Source: Firmicutes bacterium UBA6113 (GTDB lineage Bacteria > Bacillota > Clostridia > Tissierellales > Sedimentibacteraceae). From it: a stretch of DNA of 64,000 nt. A program made the position numbers and the translations under genes. This document shows positions 1 to 8,160 of this stretch, one piece after another. Below the pieces are notes generated by a model. It saw only the letters and a list, made by a program, of their open reading frames with translations. It was not told the origin of the DNA and did not search any database. The number at the start of each line of letters is the position of its first letter. Position 1 is the stretch's first letter. The DNA lies in assembly GCA_002422545.1 (NCBI GenBank), contig DIWF01000028.1, positions 229,075 through 293,074 of the forward strand, in the 5' to 3' direction.

Positions 1-1819
1 CTTTCATGCCTGAAGCAGCAAGGATTTCTCTTTCATCATTGAGGAGAAGTCCGCTCTCTGAGCTTCTTGAATCAAGTTTCCCTTCATTGGCACCAAGTAC
101 GAATAATAATTTGTATGATTTCACTGAGATTTTGTCAGTTTCTCCCACTGTAACCTTGTCCAGGGTTGGAGGTATTATGCTTATCATAACCTCCCTGAAT
201 CCGGCTTCAATCATTTTCCTGTACTCCGAGGAAGTGATTTCCATGTTGCTCCCAGTCAATATTATCTGCTCAAGAATTTCAACAACATAATTCCAAACCT
301 GGGCGTTTTCACTGGACAGCTCATAGAACCCAGACTTTTTGAACACATTGACCTGCCTTTCAATTTTTTCCTGAACATTGAATTTGTTTAGAAAATCAAA
401 CAGGAACAATGTTATGTCCAGAGCATTGTCAAGTTTCTTGAATTGTTTTTTTGCTTCTTTCATTCCGCCTGCAAATTTTTCTCTCAAGTTGTTGAAATAT
501 TCTATTCCGTCGCATTTGAAACGGAATGCCCTGAACCATTTTTCTCCTTCAATACCGTATTGCAAAGCAAAGTTTTCAAGCTTGCTCACCTCATCGTAAT
601 TGAGGTCAGAAAATCCAGTCTTCAGAAACTCAAACACGCTGTCATGTTTGAAATTATAAATAAACATATCAAACAGAGACAATATGAATTTTGTCAAAGG
701 GTTACCCATAATGTCTCTTTTCATGTCCAGGAAAAACGGTATTTCAAATTGCGTGAAGACCTTTTTGATGTTGATGCTGTAGGAATCCATGTCACCTACC
801 GCCACACCTATATCCTTCCACCTGTATCCATGATCCCGCACGAGAGAAATAATTTCAAAGGCTGTTTTTTCCGTTTCGGTGTAGGGGTTCAGTGAAGAAC
901 GTATTTGTATATTGTCTGTTTTTATGGAGAATTTTTCATCTTTCAAAGAAAACATGCTTTTTTCAAGAATCTTTATTTCTTCTGCAAAAGTATTTTCATA
1001 AAGTGTTACAATCTCAAAACAAACTTCTTCATCTGTCAGTGATTTAAATGTGTCATGAACTGTCTTAAAGGCTTCCCAATCGTCAATGTTCTGAAGAGAA
1101 TTAACGCATGCAGGGTCAATGTTCAAAGACAGAGTTACTGAGCCGGCATATTTCACAAGTTCTTTTATAAGCTTGACCCTTTGTCCATTGAAGCTTTCAA
1201 AACCGTCAATCCATATTTTTGAATTTTGTATAAATTCTGATTTTGCCACAGCAGAAATAAACAGGTCCATTTTGTCTTCTTCGTCAAAAAACCTGTCCTT
1301 TGTGTGCTTATTAACTTCTGAGTATATGGTCAGTATGTCTTCAAGCTTTGAGTTTAAGAGATAGTTATCCTTTTCTGTCACCTTGTGCTTTAAAATTTGC
1401 TCAAGAAACTCCACGCTCACCATGTTTTGTTTTAGTTCGCTTACAAGGCTGTCAAATTCTCTTAAAAATCCTTCCTGTCTTGAAGCTTTTTTAAAGAGCT
1501 TGAGTTTGTCCTTGTTTTCCTCAAATATTTTTTTCAAAAGCATTATTTTGCCGTACTGGTTTATTTCCTGAACTTTAAGTCCTCCGACCTCTTCAAATAC
1601 CTTGTACCCAAGACGTTTGAAACTTAAAACTTCGAGAGACATAATTCCGCTTGAACTTATTCTGTCAATGACTTCATATTCGGACTGATATGTCATTTGT
1701 TCAGGAACAACCAGCAGTAAGTTTTTTTTGTTTCCGCATGATATTTCCTTGTTGATTTCATCATAAATATATGTTGACTTTCCTGTCTTGGCACGTCCTG
1801 CGACAATTTTAAATCCCAT
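1..1819 (-). CDS. addB: ATP-dependent helicase/nuclease subunit B (AddB), N-terminal part
   Basis: Partial gene running off the left edge; about 606 N-terminal residues are present. It opens with a Walker A-like loop, GRAKTGKST, at residues 8-16, then a VVPEQMTYQSEY stretch and a late VLGANEGKLDS motif near residue 585. This order is typical of AddB, the inactivated-helicase and Fe-S nuclease partner of AddA in double-strand-break end processing. The Fe-S cysteines and nuclease domain would lie left of the window, as would addA. The ATG at 1819 has a GGAGGG ribosome site six bases upstream. Family usual length is about 1,150 residues, so roughly half is seen. The translation was read directly from the reverse strand. 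Confidence 0.88.
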   Translation of the reverse strand, partial: MGFKIVAGRAKTGKSTYIYDEINKEISCGNKKNLLLVVPEQMTYQSEYEVIDRISSSGIMSLEVLSFKRLGYKVFEEVGGLKVQEINQYGKIMLLKKIFEENKDKLKLFKKASRQEGFLREFDSLVSELKQNMVSVEFLEQILKHKVTEKDNYLLNSKLEDILTIYSEVNKHTKDRFFDEEDKMDLFISAVAKSEFIQNSKIWIDGFESFNGQRVKLIKELVKYAGSVTLSLNIDPACVNSLQNIDDWEAFKTVHDTFKSLTDEEVCFEIVTLYENTFAEEIKILEKSMFSLKDEKFSIKTDNIQIRSSLNPYTETEKTAFEIISLVRDHGYRWKDIGVAVGDMDSYSINIKKVFTQFEIPFFLDMKRDIMGNPLTKFILSLFDMFIYNFKHDSVFEFLKTGFSDLNYDEVSKLENFALQYGIEGEKWFRAFRFKCDGIEYFNNLREKFAGGMKEAKKQFKKLDNALDITLFLFDFLNKFNVQEKIERQVNVFKKSGFYELSSENAQVWNYVVEILEQIILTGSNMEITSSEYRKMIEAGFREVMISIIPPTLDKVTVGETDKISVKSYKLLFVLGANEGKLDSRSSESGLLLNDEREILAASGMK

Positions 1820-1900
1820 AATCCCTCCGCTTTTAAAAATTAAGAATTAAGAGTTAAAAATTTAATTCTAAGAGTATTGACAGCATTTATTTTCCATAAA

Positions 1901-1954
1901 TTGTAGGGGCGGATCTTGTGTCCGCCCGTGTTATTGATTCAATAGCTTTGTTAT
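1901..1954 (+). repeat. Short palindromic interspersed repeat, copy A
   Basis: Begins TTGTAGGGGCGGATCTTGTG and continues with TCCGCCCGTGTTATT and a TTTGTTAT tail. The core GGGCGGA(N5-6)TCCGCCC is self-complementary. Near-identical copies lie at 19867, 28861 and 28986 and a variant at 28955. Copies appear in both orientations and only between genes, here between yhaM and addB. Confidence 0.85.
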
Positions 1955-1962
1955 CTGAAGTA

Positions 1963-2991
1963 TCAATTATGATTGCTGTCTGTTGGTTTATATAGATTTC
2001 TGTTATCAAGAAGCCATATTTTGTCTGTGAACTGACCAGGCCCTATTGCTTCAAGTGCATGTTCAAAATCAAACATGCGGGCATCTATGATATCAAGAAA
2101 ATGAAGTATTTCAGCTTCAGGAGTCATTGGTTTTTTAGGGCTTCCGAATTCAGGCTCATAGTGATGTGATAGCACCATGTGCTGCAAAATAATGCTTTTT
2201 TCTCTGCTGAGCCCTATTTTTTCGCCTTCAATTTCAATTTCCTTTATTCCCTGTATGATGTGCCCCAAAAGTTTTCCTTCCATGGAATAATCAGAAACTA
2301 CCCCATATTCATCGGAATCCATTTCAAGTATCTTGCATATGTCATGAAGCAAAACTCCTGCATATATGTAATCCATTTTCAGGAATCCATAAACCTGGCC
2401 GAGTTTTTCCCCAGATTGCAGCATCCTGAGAGTATGATACAAAAGACCGCCCATGTAGGAGTGATGGTTTTTCTTTGCTGCAGGGTAATAATATAACTTT
2501 TTTTCATATTTGTTTAATATGTTTAAAACCAAAAGCTTGATTTCCGAATCTTTGATTTTTTTACCATATGCTTTTACAGATGCAAGCATTTCAGATGGTT
2601 CTATTGGCGCTGAAGGTATGAGTTCGCTTATTTTTATGTCATCATCAACATTCTTGCCTCTTACTTTGTTTACTTTAAGCTGTCTTGTTCCGCTCCACTC
2701 AAGAACCTCTCCTCTTACTTTTACAACTGGGTTTTCAGCTAAAATTTCTTCTGTTTCTTTTGAATATTCCCATATTTTTGCATTTATTTCTCCGGTTTTA
2801 TCAACCAGTTCAAGATCTATGTATTGCTTTCCGTTTGTTGTTTTCTTGACTTCAAAACTTTTCACAAGATAAAAGCCATCAGCTTTCTCGCCTGCCTTAA
2901 GCTCTGAAATAGTTTTGCCTGTGCCTGACATGCTCTTCATCTGTTCTCTAGCCTTTTCGTTGAGCATATCGCCAATACTTGCCTGACCCAT
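1963..2991 (-). CDS. yhaM: 3'-5' exoribonuclease YhaM-like (OB-fold plus HD domain)
   Basis: 342 residues. An N-terminal nucleic-acid-binding OB-fold (about residues 27-120, with the K-x-G-x-x-Y-x-D-L-x-L-x-D-x-T-G pattern) is followed by an HD metal-dependent hydrolase domain. HHSYMGGLLYHT (176-187) and LLHDI with HD at 216-217 are hallmarks of the YhaM/Cbf1 family of 3'-to-5' exoribonucleases acting in RNA turnover. Length matches the family (about 310-340). The ATG at 2991 has an AGAGG ribosome site. A likely sigma-A promoter (TTTATA, 16 bases, TATAAT) lies at 3022-3049. It sits upstream of addB but is separated from it by 143 bases carrying a palindromic repeat. Confidence 0.88.
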   Translation of the reverse strand: MGQASIGDMLNEKAREQMKSMSGTGKTISELKAGEKADGFYLVKSFEVKKTTNGKQYIDLELVDKTGEINAKIWEYSKETEEILAENPVVKVRGEVLEWSGTRQLKVNKVRGKNVDDDIKISELIPSAPIEPSEMLASVKAYGKKIKDSEIKLLVLNILNKYEKKLYYYPAAKKNHHSYMGGLLYHTLRMLQSGEKLGQVYGFLKMDYIYAGVLLHDICKILEMDSDEYGVVSDYSMEGKLLGHIIQGIKEIEIEGEKIGLSREKSIILQHMVLSHHYEPEFGSPKKPMTPEAEILHFLDIIDARMFDFEHALEAIGPGQFTDKIWLLDNRNLYKPTDSNHN

Positions 2992-3021
2992 AATTTGCCT
3001 CTTTTCATCATTTAATAGTTA

Positions 3022-3049
3022 ATTATAACATATTGAATGCCGCTATAAA
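3022..3049 (-). promoter_or_regulatory. Sigma-A promoter for yhaM
   Basis: On the minus strand TTTATA (3049-3044), 16 bases, then TATAAT (3027-3022), about 30 bases before the yhaM start. The -10 matches consensus; the -35 is weak. Confidence 0.5.
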
Positions 3050-3169
3050 ATAATTTTTTGCGATTTTATAAATAAAACATGTGTGATTGCCTATTGGCTT
3101 AATCTGTTTAGCTATACTGAACTTGAAAGCAAAAAAGTAAATTAGCACATATTATTATTCGGACTTATA

Positions 3170-3213
3170 AAAAATCACTTAAGGAATATCTATGTATCCA
3201 TTAAGTGATTTTT
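3170..3213 (-). terminator. Terminator after the anti-sigma gene
   Basis: AAAAATCACTTAA pairs with TTAAGTGATTTTT across a loop of about 18 bases that itself contains GGA/TCC pairing. It lies ten bases after the stop at 3224. T-runs on both sides mean it could work in both directions. Confidence 0.75.
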
Positions 3214-3223
3214 GTATTAAAAC

Positions 3224-4492
3224 TTATAGTTTGTGTCTATTCTTCATGTATTTTTTTGCTCTTATGAGCACAACAACCAAAATGATTATTGCAGGTATCA
3301 GTATTGGTGAAACAGAAACAATGTAAATCAAAAGATTTTCAAATGTCCTTATGATGGAATTGACTGTTTTGATAAAGCCTTCTTTTGACTTATCCCACAT
3401 GTTGTCCTTGCTTGCAAGGTCAAAATCAGCAGCAAGAACTTCATCCACAGCCAGATTGATTGTTGACATGCCTGCTCTGTCATCTATATCCTTCAAGCTT
3501 ATGTTCAAAGAATCTATTTCTGTTCTCACGCGCCTTAATTCATTTTCAATAAGGAGCATTTCTTCAACAGTTTGAGCCTTGTCAAACAACGATCTTAAAT
3601 GTTCTTCCTGAACCTCAAGGTTTTTAACCTTGTTGTCCTTTTCATAATATTCCTTTGTTACGTCTGTTTCACTGATGTTCTTGATTTTAACCAGGCTTGA
3701 ACTTTCAATATAATTTATAAATTCATAAAAGCTCTCCTGAGGAACGCGAATTTTGTGATTTCCATACATGAGTCTGTCGTCATTTTCAAAAACTTGGTAA
3801 ACCTCTGAGTTGCTGTTTTCCAGATACCCCCCCAAGTTTTGCACTTCAATAGTAATATCGCTTATGAATTTTTCATAATCCTTTGTTTCGACACGCAAAC
3901 TTCCTGTTTTAATAATTTTCATTTCATTTTCAGGAACGCTCATTAGGCTGTATTGGTTTTCGCCTTTAGCCTTATATTCTTCTGCTTCCGATGTGCCTCT
4001 TACGTCCATTATGCCATAGTCTGCAGATTCTGCCGGTGCTGCAGGAGCTTCGGCTCCATTGGACTGTGCAGTATCATAAGACATTTCTGCCTTTGAATTC
4101 TTCATTCCCAAGTTGTTCATGCCATAAACCAGGAGAACCAGAACAAAAGCAGCGGCAAGGCTTCCGTATTTTACCCACCTGGACATTTTGTTTTTTGATC
4201 TTCTTGGAATTTCTGTTGTTTCAGAAGGAGTTTCCTTTATATTGGGCACATGAACCTCAGCCCTTTCAGCCTCAGCAGCAAGAAGTTTTTCATGTAGCCT
4301 TTTACAGTAGCCTAAAGGCGGTTCTTCATCAGGAATTTCTTGCAACGCTTGTATAATTTTTTTGTATTCATCAAGCTCCTTTTGGCATTCTTCGCACATT
4401 TTAATGTGTTCTTCAACCAATAGCTTTTCATTTTCATCCAGTTCGTCATCAATGTATAATGACAATAATTCTCTCACTTCATTGCAATTCAT
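3224..4492 (-). CDS. Membrane anti-sigma factor: zinc-finger domain fused to DUF4349
   Basis: 422 residues. The first 45 residues form a zf-HC2 anti-sigma zinc finger with C3, H29, C33 and C36 (H-x3-C-x2-C). A membrane segment lies at about 109-126. The outer part is a DUF4349 domain (about 190-380) containing a coiled-coil-like stretch (VKNLEVQEEHLRSLF... to DSLNISLKDI), followed by a C-terminal membrane helix (about 388-410) and a basic tail. It starts 12 bases after the ECF sigma gene stop, with AAGGTGGTG upstream, so the two are cotranscribed. By analogy with ZAS-type anti-sigma factors it would hold the sigma factor at the membrane and release it on an envelope signal sensed by the DUF4349 domain. 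The signal is unknown. Confidence 0.85.
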   Translation of the reverse strand: MNCNEVRELLSLYIDDELDENEKLLVEEHIKMCEECQKELDEYKKIIQALQEIPDEEPPLGYCKRLHEKLLAAEAERAEVHVPNIKETPSETTEIPRRSKNKMSRWVKYGSLAAAFVLVLLVYGMNNLGMKNSKAEMSYDTAQSNGAEAPAAPAESADYGIMDVRGTSEAEEYKAKGENQYSLMSVPENEMKIIKTGSLRVETKDYEKFISDITIEVQNLGGYLENSNSEVYQVFENDDRLMYGNHKIRVPQESFYEFINYIESSSLVKIKNISETDVTKEYYEKDNKVKNLEVQEEHLRSLFDKAQTVEEMLLIENELRRVRTEIDSLNISLKDIDDRAGMSTINLAVDEVLAADFDLASKDNMWDKSKEGFIKTVNSIIRTFENLLIYIVSVSPILIPAIIILVVVLIRAKKYMKNRHKL

Positions 4493-4504
4493 TTTATCAC
4501 CACC

Positions 4505-5086
4505 TTAGCTCTGAATGTTAAGTTCATTTTCCAGTATTTCTTTTAAACTTTTTCTGGCTCTGTTCAGCCTTGATTTAACCGTACCTAGATTGCAGTTGAG
4601 CATTTCCGATATTTCACTGTATGAAAATCCCTGAATGTCTCGCAATATTATAATTGTTTTGAAATCATCCTCAAGTCTTCCCACAGCATCGCTTATGAGC
4701 TTGCTGTTGAAATTCTTTTCAATCAATATGTCCGGGTTGTTGGTATCATCGGCAATTTCTATTTGAAATTCTTTATTGCCGCCTAAATCAATATTTTCAT
4801 CGATGGAAACGGCATTAATATTTTTTTTGCGTTTGAAATCAATGCATGTGTTAACAACAATCCTGTACATCCAGGATTTGAAGGAAGACTGCATATTGAA
4901 ATTCTGTATGCTTTTATAAACCTTTATGAGTGCTTCCTGAGAGGCGTCTTCTGCGTCCTCAACATTTCGTAGCACTCTCAAGGCAATGTTGTAAGCTATT
5001 TTCTTATAATCCTTTATAAGATCTTCGAAAGCATCAACATCACCGTTCCGGCTTTGTTCTACAAGCCAAAGTTCATTGCCTTTCAT
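4505..5086 (-). CDS. RNA polymerase ECF-type sigma factor
   Basis: 193 residues, normal for the ECF group. Region 2 (about 22-90) contains the RVLRNVEDAEDASQEALIKVY segment pattern and FKSWMYRIVVNTCIDFKR. Region 4 (about 130-185) has the ILRDIQGFSYSEISEMLNC helix-turn-helix and GTVKSRLNRARKSLKE. It is followed at 12 bases by its zinc-finger anti-sigma factor, the usual arrangement. The ATG at 5086 has a CGGAGTG ribosome site. An ECF-type promoter immediately upstream (5113-5140) suggests positive autoregulation. The SigW/SigM group is the closest by eye, but I cannot assign the exact subgroup. Confidence 0.93.
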   Translation of the reverse strand: MKGNELWLVEQSRNGDVDAFEDLIKDYKKIAYNIALRVLRNVEDAEDASQEALIKVYKSIQNFNMQSSFKSWMYRIVVNTCIDFKRKKNINAVSIDENIDLGGNKEFQIEIADDTNNPDILIEKNFNSKLISDAVGRLEDDFKTIIILRDIQGFSYSEISEMLNCNLGTVKSRLNRARKSLKEILENELNIQS

Positions 5087-5112
5087 CTTTTCACTCCGTT
5101 CGGTTATATTAT

Positions 5113-5140
5113 TAGACGTTAACTAATTTTTATTTGTTCC
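5113..5140 (-). promoter_or_regulatory. ECF-sigma promoter driving the sigma/anti-sigma pair
   Basis: On the minus strand GGAAC (5140-5136), 17 bases, then CGTCTA (5118-5113), 27 bases before the sigma gene start. GGAAC/CGTC with 16-17 bases is the classic signature of promoters read by ECF sigma factors. It fits in the 66-base gap after the DUF815 gene. Confidence 0.7.
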
Positions 5141-5152
5141 AATAAATTTCAA

Positions 5153-6370
5153 TTAAATATAAGTTTTTACGAACTGCACTGCAGTCCTGCCAGTCCTGCC
5201 TCCGTTCTGCATTGCAAACTTTTTTGCATCAGCAAGCAGCTGTTCTTTAGAACTATATTTAACCTGGTATTTTTCAGCAAGACCAAGCACTATTTCAAAA
5301 AACTCATTTTGATTTGGTTCGCTGTATAGTATTGTGAGTCCAAAGCGGTCTGCCAGGGACGTCTGTTCATTTATGGCATCGCGCAGGTGAACTTCGTTCT
5401 GTCTGTCAACCATACTTTCCTTTATGAGATGTTTCCTGTTTGATGTAACATAAAACAATATGTTTGAAGGCTGCTCGTATATGCTTCCTTCCACTGCAGA
5501 TTTAAGATATTTGTATGAATTTTCATTGCTTTCAAATGACAGGTCATCAATGAAAATGATGAAGTACATTCCTCTGTTTTTAAGTATATCTATTATTTTT
5601 GTTATGTAGTGAAGATTTTTCTTATCAACTTCAAGGAGTCTCAATTTGCTCTTCCCAAACATTGGTATGAGAGCCTTGACGCTTGTTGACTTTCCTGTTC
5701 CGCTGTCTCCAACCAATAGTGCATTAAGGGCAAATTTTCCTTGAAGGAATTTTTCAGTATTGTTTATTATTTTATTTTTTTGATTTTCATAACCATAGAT
5801 ATTTTCCATGGCTACGGGTTTGAAATTGTCAACAGTTACAATTTTTCCATAATCGTTTATGCTGAATGCATAGTTGTTCCTGTATTCACCGCAGCCTGTA
5901 TGCTCATACTCGGTGTAAATAAAATCATATATTTCTTCTGATTTGCTGCTTTTGAATATTTCAGTCAAGGGCTCGTTGTTTTGGTAATTGATGAAGTTGT
6001 TTATGTCTCCTGCCTTGTCAGCCATTCCTTTTAACGGAATGTCATATATTTTTTTAAACAGTGATATGTCGTGAAGAACTGCCTTTTTTATTTTTGCATC
6101 TATGTCAAAACCCTTTTCCCTTCTTAGGCTGAAGATGTTTTCATCTGACAGAATCTTATTTGACAAGTAGTCGCCTATGGAATCAACGTTTTTTACAAGT
6201 AGATTTCCGCACAAGTTGTAATACTCGTTTGAATATTGTTCCTTGTTTTCAAAATTTGAGTTGTCGCTGTATTTAAAATATCTCTGGCACAATAAGTCAT
6301 AGCTTTTTACTATTTCGTCATCAAGTATGTTTCTGAAAACCAACAAGTTTGAAAGTAATGTATCTGTCAT
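5153..6370 (-). CDS. DUF815 family AAA ATPase
   Basis: 405 residues. A variable alpha-helical N-terminal half is followed by a DUF815-type AAA domain: IYGYENQKNKIINNTEKFL, Walker A GDSGTGKST (221-229), Walker B with FIIFIDDLSF near 271-280, a sensor-1 stretch FYVTSNRKHL and an ADRFGLTI box. The C-terminal GGRTGRTAVQF is an arginine-rich sensor-2-like segment. Biological role is unknown. A clear AAGGAG site precedes the ATG at 6370. The gene ends 66 bases before the ECF sigma gene, whose own promoter starts right after this stop codon. Confidence 0.85.
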   Translation of the reverse strand: MTDTLLSNLLVFRNILDDEIVKSYDLLCQRYFKYSDNSNFENKEQYSNEYYNLCGNLLVKNVDSIGDYLSNKILSDENIFSLRREKGFDIDAKIKKAVLHDISLFKKIYDIPLKGMADKAGDINNFINYQNNEPLTEIFKSSKSEEIYDFIYTEYEHTGCGEYRNNYAFSINDYGKIVTVDNFKPVAMENIYGYENQKNKIINNTEKFLQGKFALNALLVGDSGTGKSTSVKALIPMFGKSKLRLLEVDKKNLHYITKIIDILKNRGMYFIIFIDDLSFESNENSYKYLKSAVEGSIYEQPSNILFYVTSNRKHLIKESMVDRQNEVHLRDAINEQTSLADRFGLTILYSEPNQNEFFEIVLGLAEKYQVKYSSKEQLLADAKKFAMQNGGRTGRTAVQFVKTYI

Positions 6371-6448
6371 AGCAGTTCTCCTTAGTTATTTTCAATAATT
6401 ATATCATCATAAAAAACTATTAGCAACAAAAAAGCCAATCATTTCAGC

Positions 6449-6477
6449 AAAAAAGCGCCCCGAGGGACGCTTTTTTT
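6449..6477 (-). terminator. Terminator after hutH
   Basis: GCGCCCCGAGGGACGC (6455-6470) forms a GC-rich hairpin with a tetraloop and one mismatch, flanked by A-runs and T-runs on either side. It lies 10 bases after the hutH stop and separates it from the DUF815 gene. Confidence 0.85.
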
Positions 6478-6486
6478 ACAATATAT

Positions 6487-8016
6487 TTAAAACAATATTT
6501 CTCCTGCTTCTTCCTGGCACACATTGACCAATGTTCCATCGATTATCAACTCTTCACACGCGTTGATGTCTTCGTATAGAGGTCTGTCTTCAGTAAGTAC
6601 AGGAACTGATTTTCTTACAGCTTCGTATACTGTCTTTGTTCCTTTTCCAAGGCCCTTGTTTCCTCTCATATCAATTCCCTGGCATGCGCACATGATTTCC
6701 ATGGCAAGTACTCTTCTTACATTTTCCATTATTTCTCTTGACTTTCTGGCTGCAATTGTACCCATTGACACGTGATCTTCCTGATTTGCAGAGGAAGGAA
6801 TGGAGTCAACAGATGCAGGATGGGAAAGCACCTTGTTTTCTGAAACCAATGATGCTGCAGAGTACTGAACTATCATAAAACCTGAATTTATTCCGCCGTG
6901 TTCAACTAGGAATGCAGGTAGTCCGCTGAGAGCTGGATTTACAAGCCTTTCCAATCTTCTTTCAGATATGTCTGCTAATTCTGCCAGCGCAATACCAAGA
7001 AAGTCAAAGCTAAGGGCCATAGGCTGACCGTGGAAGTTTCCGCCTGAAATTCCTTCCTTGGTTTCCGGGAATATAATCGGGTTGTCTGTGACTGAATTAA
7101 TTTCAATTTCAACTTTTTCCTTTACGTAATTGATCGCATCTTTGCTTGCTCCGTGAACCTGAGGAGTGCACCTTAGAGAGTAGGCATCCTGTACCCTTAT
7201 ATCTCCTTGTCTTGTAGTCATCTTGCTGCCTGATAAAATCTGAAGCATTATTCTTGCAGTATCAACTTGTCCCTTGTGAGGTCTTACATCATGAACCTTG
7301 TGGTCAAGAGCATCAACAATTCCGTGATGTGCTTCGAAACTCAGAGCTGCAGCTATGTCTGATATTTTCACAAGATTAATGGCATCGTACACAGTGAGAG
7401 AACCAACTGCAGTCATAACCTGTGTTCCGTTAATAAGTGCCAGACCCTCTTTTGATGTAAGTTCAATTACAGGAATTCCAGCTTTTTTCATTGCTTCTTC
7501 CCCCGTCATTACAACTCCTTCATATTCTGCAATTCCAAGGCCAATCATTGGAAGAACCATGTGTGACAAGGGAGCCAGGTCACCGCTTGAGCCAAGAGAA
7601 CCCTTCTGAGGAACAACAGGGTGAACTCTTTTGTTAAGCATTTCAATCATTGTGAGGATTGTTTCCAGTCTTGCTCCTGAATAACCCTTAGCAAGATTGT
7701 TGATTCGGAGTAAAATTATACCTCTCACTATTTCAGTATCAAATGGTTTTCCTGCACCAACAGCATGAGTTATTATCAGATTTTTCTGAAGCAGTCTTGA
7801 TTCATCTTTTGAAATAGAAACGTCGCTGAATTTTCCGAAACCAGTTGTGATACCGTAAACAACATCACCGTTTTCCACAAAATCATCCACTATTTTTCTT
7901 GATGCCAATATTCTATCAACAGCTGACTGGGACAACTCAACCTTGCAATAATTTCTGCAAACCTCTGCAATTTCTTCAAGAGTTAATGTATTTCCTGTTA
8001 TAATAACCTTTTCCAT
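6487..8016 (-). CDS. hutH: Histidine ammonia-lyase
   Basis: 509 residues, the usual length. The enzyme removes ammonia from L-histidine to give urocanate, the first step of histidine breakdown. Family landmarks include YGITTGFGKF (54-63), GDLAPLSH, NGTQ, the FHGQPMALSFD stretch and SSANQEDHVSMG. The electrophilic MIO cofactor normally forms from Ala-Ser-Gly; here the tripeptide reads Ser143-Ser144-Gly145, checked on the DNA (TCA AGC GGT). The catalytic Ser and Gly are kept. A Phe or Tyr ammonia-lyase or aminomutase role is possible, but the overall match favours HutH. No hutU, hutI or hutG lies in the window. The ATG follows AAGGAG. The leader carries a terminator-like hairpin, so attenuation is possible. 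Confidence 0.88.
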   Translation of the reverse strand: MEKVIITGNTLTLEEIAEVCRNYCKVELSQSAVDRILASRKIVDDFVENGDVVYGITTGFGKFSDVSISKDESRLLQKNLIITHAVGAGKPFDTEIVRGIILLRINNLAKGYSGARLETILTMIEMLNKRVHPVVPQKGSLGSSGDLAPLSHMVLPMIGLGIAEYEGVVMTGEEAMKKAGIPVIELTSKEGLALINGTQVMTAVGSLTVYDAINLVKISDIAAALSFEAHHGIVDALDHKVHDVRPHKGQVDTARIMLQILSGSKMTTRQGDIRVQDAYSLRCTPQVHGASKDAINYVKEKVEIEINSVTDNPIIFPETKEGISGGNFHGQPMALSFDFLGIALAELADISERRLERLVNPALSGLPAFLVEHGGINSGFMIVQYSAASLVSENKVLSHPASVDSIPSSANQEDHVSMGTIAARKSREIMENVRRVLAMEIMCACQGIDMRGNKGLGKGTKTVYEAVRKSVPVLTEDRPLYEDINACEELIIDGTLVNVCQEEAGEILF

Positions 8017-8043
8017 TTTTCTCTCCTTTTAGCCTTTGCTATG

Positions 8044-8091
8044 ACAAAAATAAAAAGACAAATTTCAGCATACTAAGTACACCAAAATTTG
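8044..8091 (-). promoter_or_regulatory. Terminator-like hairpin in the hutH leader (candidate attenuator)
   Basis: On the minus strand CAAATTT at 8091-8085 pairs with AAATTTG at 8065-8059, extended through G-U pairs to a 15-base-pair stem with a TTA loop, then TCTTTTTATTTTT. AGGAGG sits immediately before the stem (8097-8092). The element lies between a consensus promoter and the hutH start, so it could stop transcription inside the leader. Confidence 0.55.
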
Positions 8092-8131
8092 CCTCCTGTT
8101 ATCTATTATCTATAGGCTTATTTATACAACA

Positions 8132-8160
8132 ATTATATTACATAATAAACTGATTGTCAA
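8132..8160 (-). promoter_or_regulatory. Sigma-A promoter for hutH
   Basis: Perfect TTGACA (8160-8155), 17 bases, perfect TATAAT (8137-8132). The -35 box directly follows the stop codon of the upstream lipoprotein gene. The predicted leader is about 105-110 bases. Confidence 0.85.

Noticed and set aside
443..895. 150-codon plus-strand frame at the left edge
   Set aside because: Antisense to addB, which reads through continuously on the minus strand.
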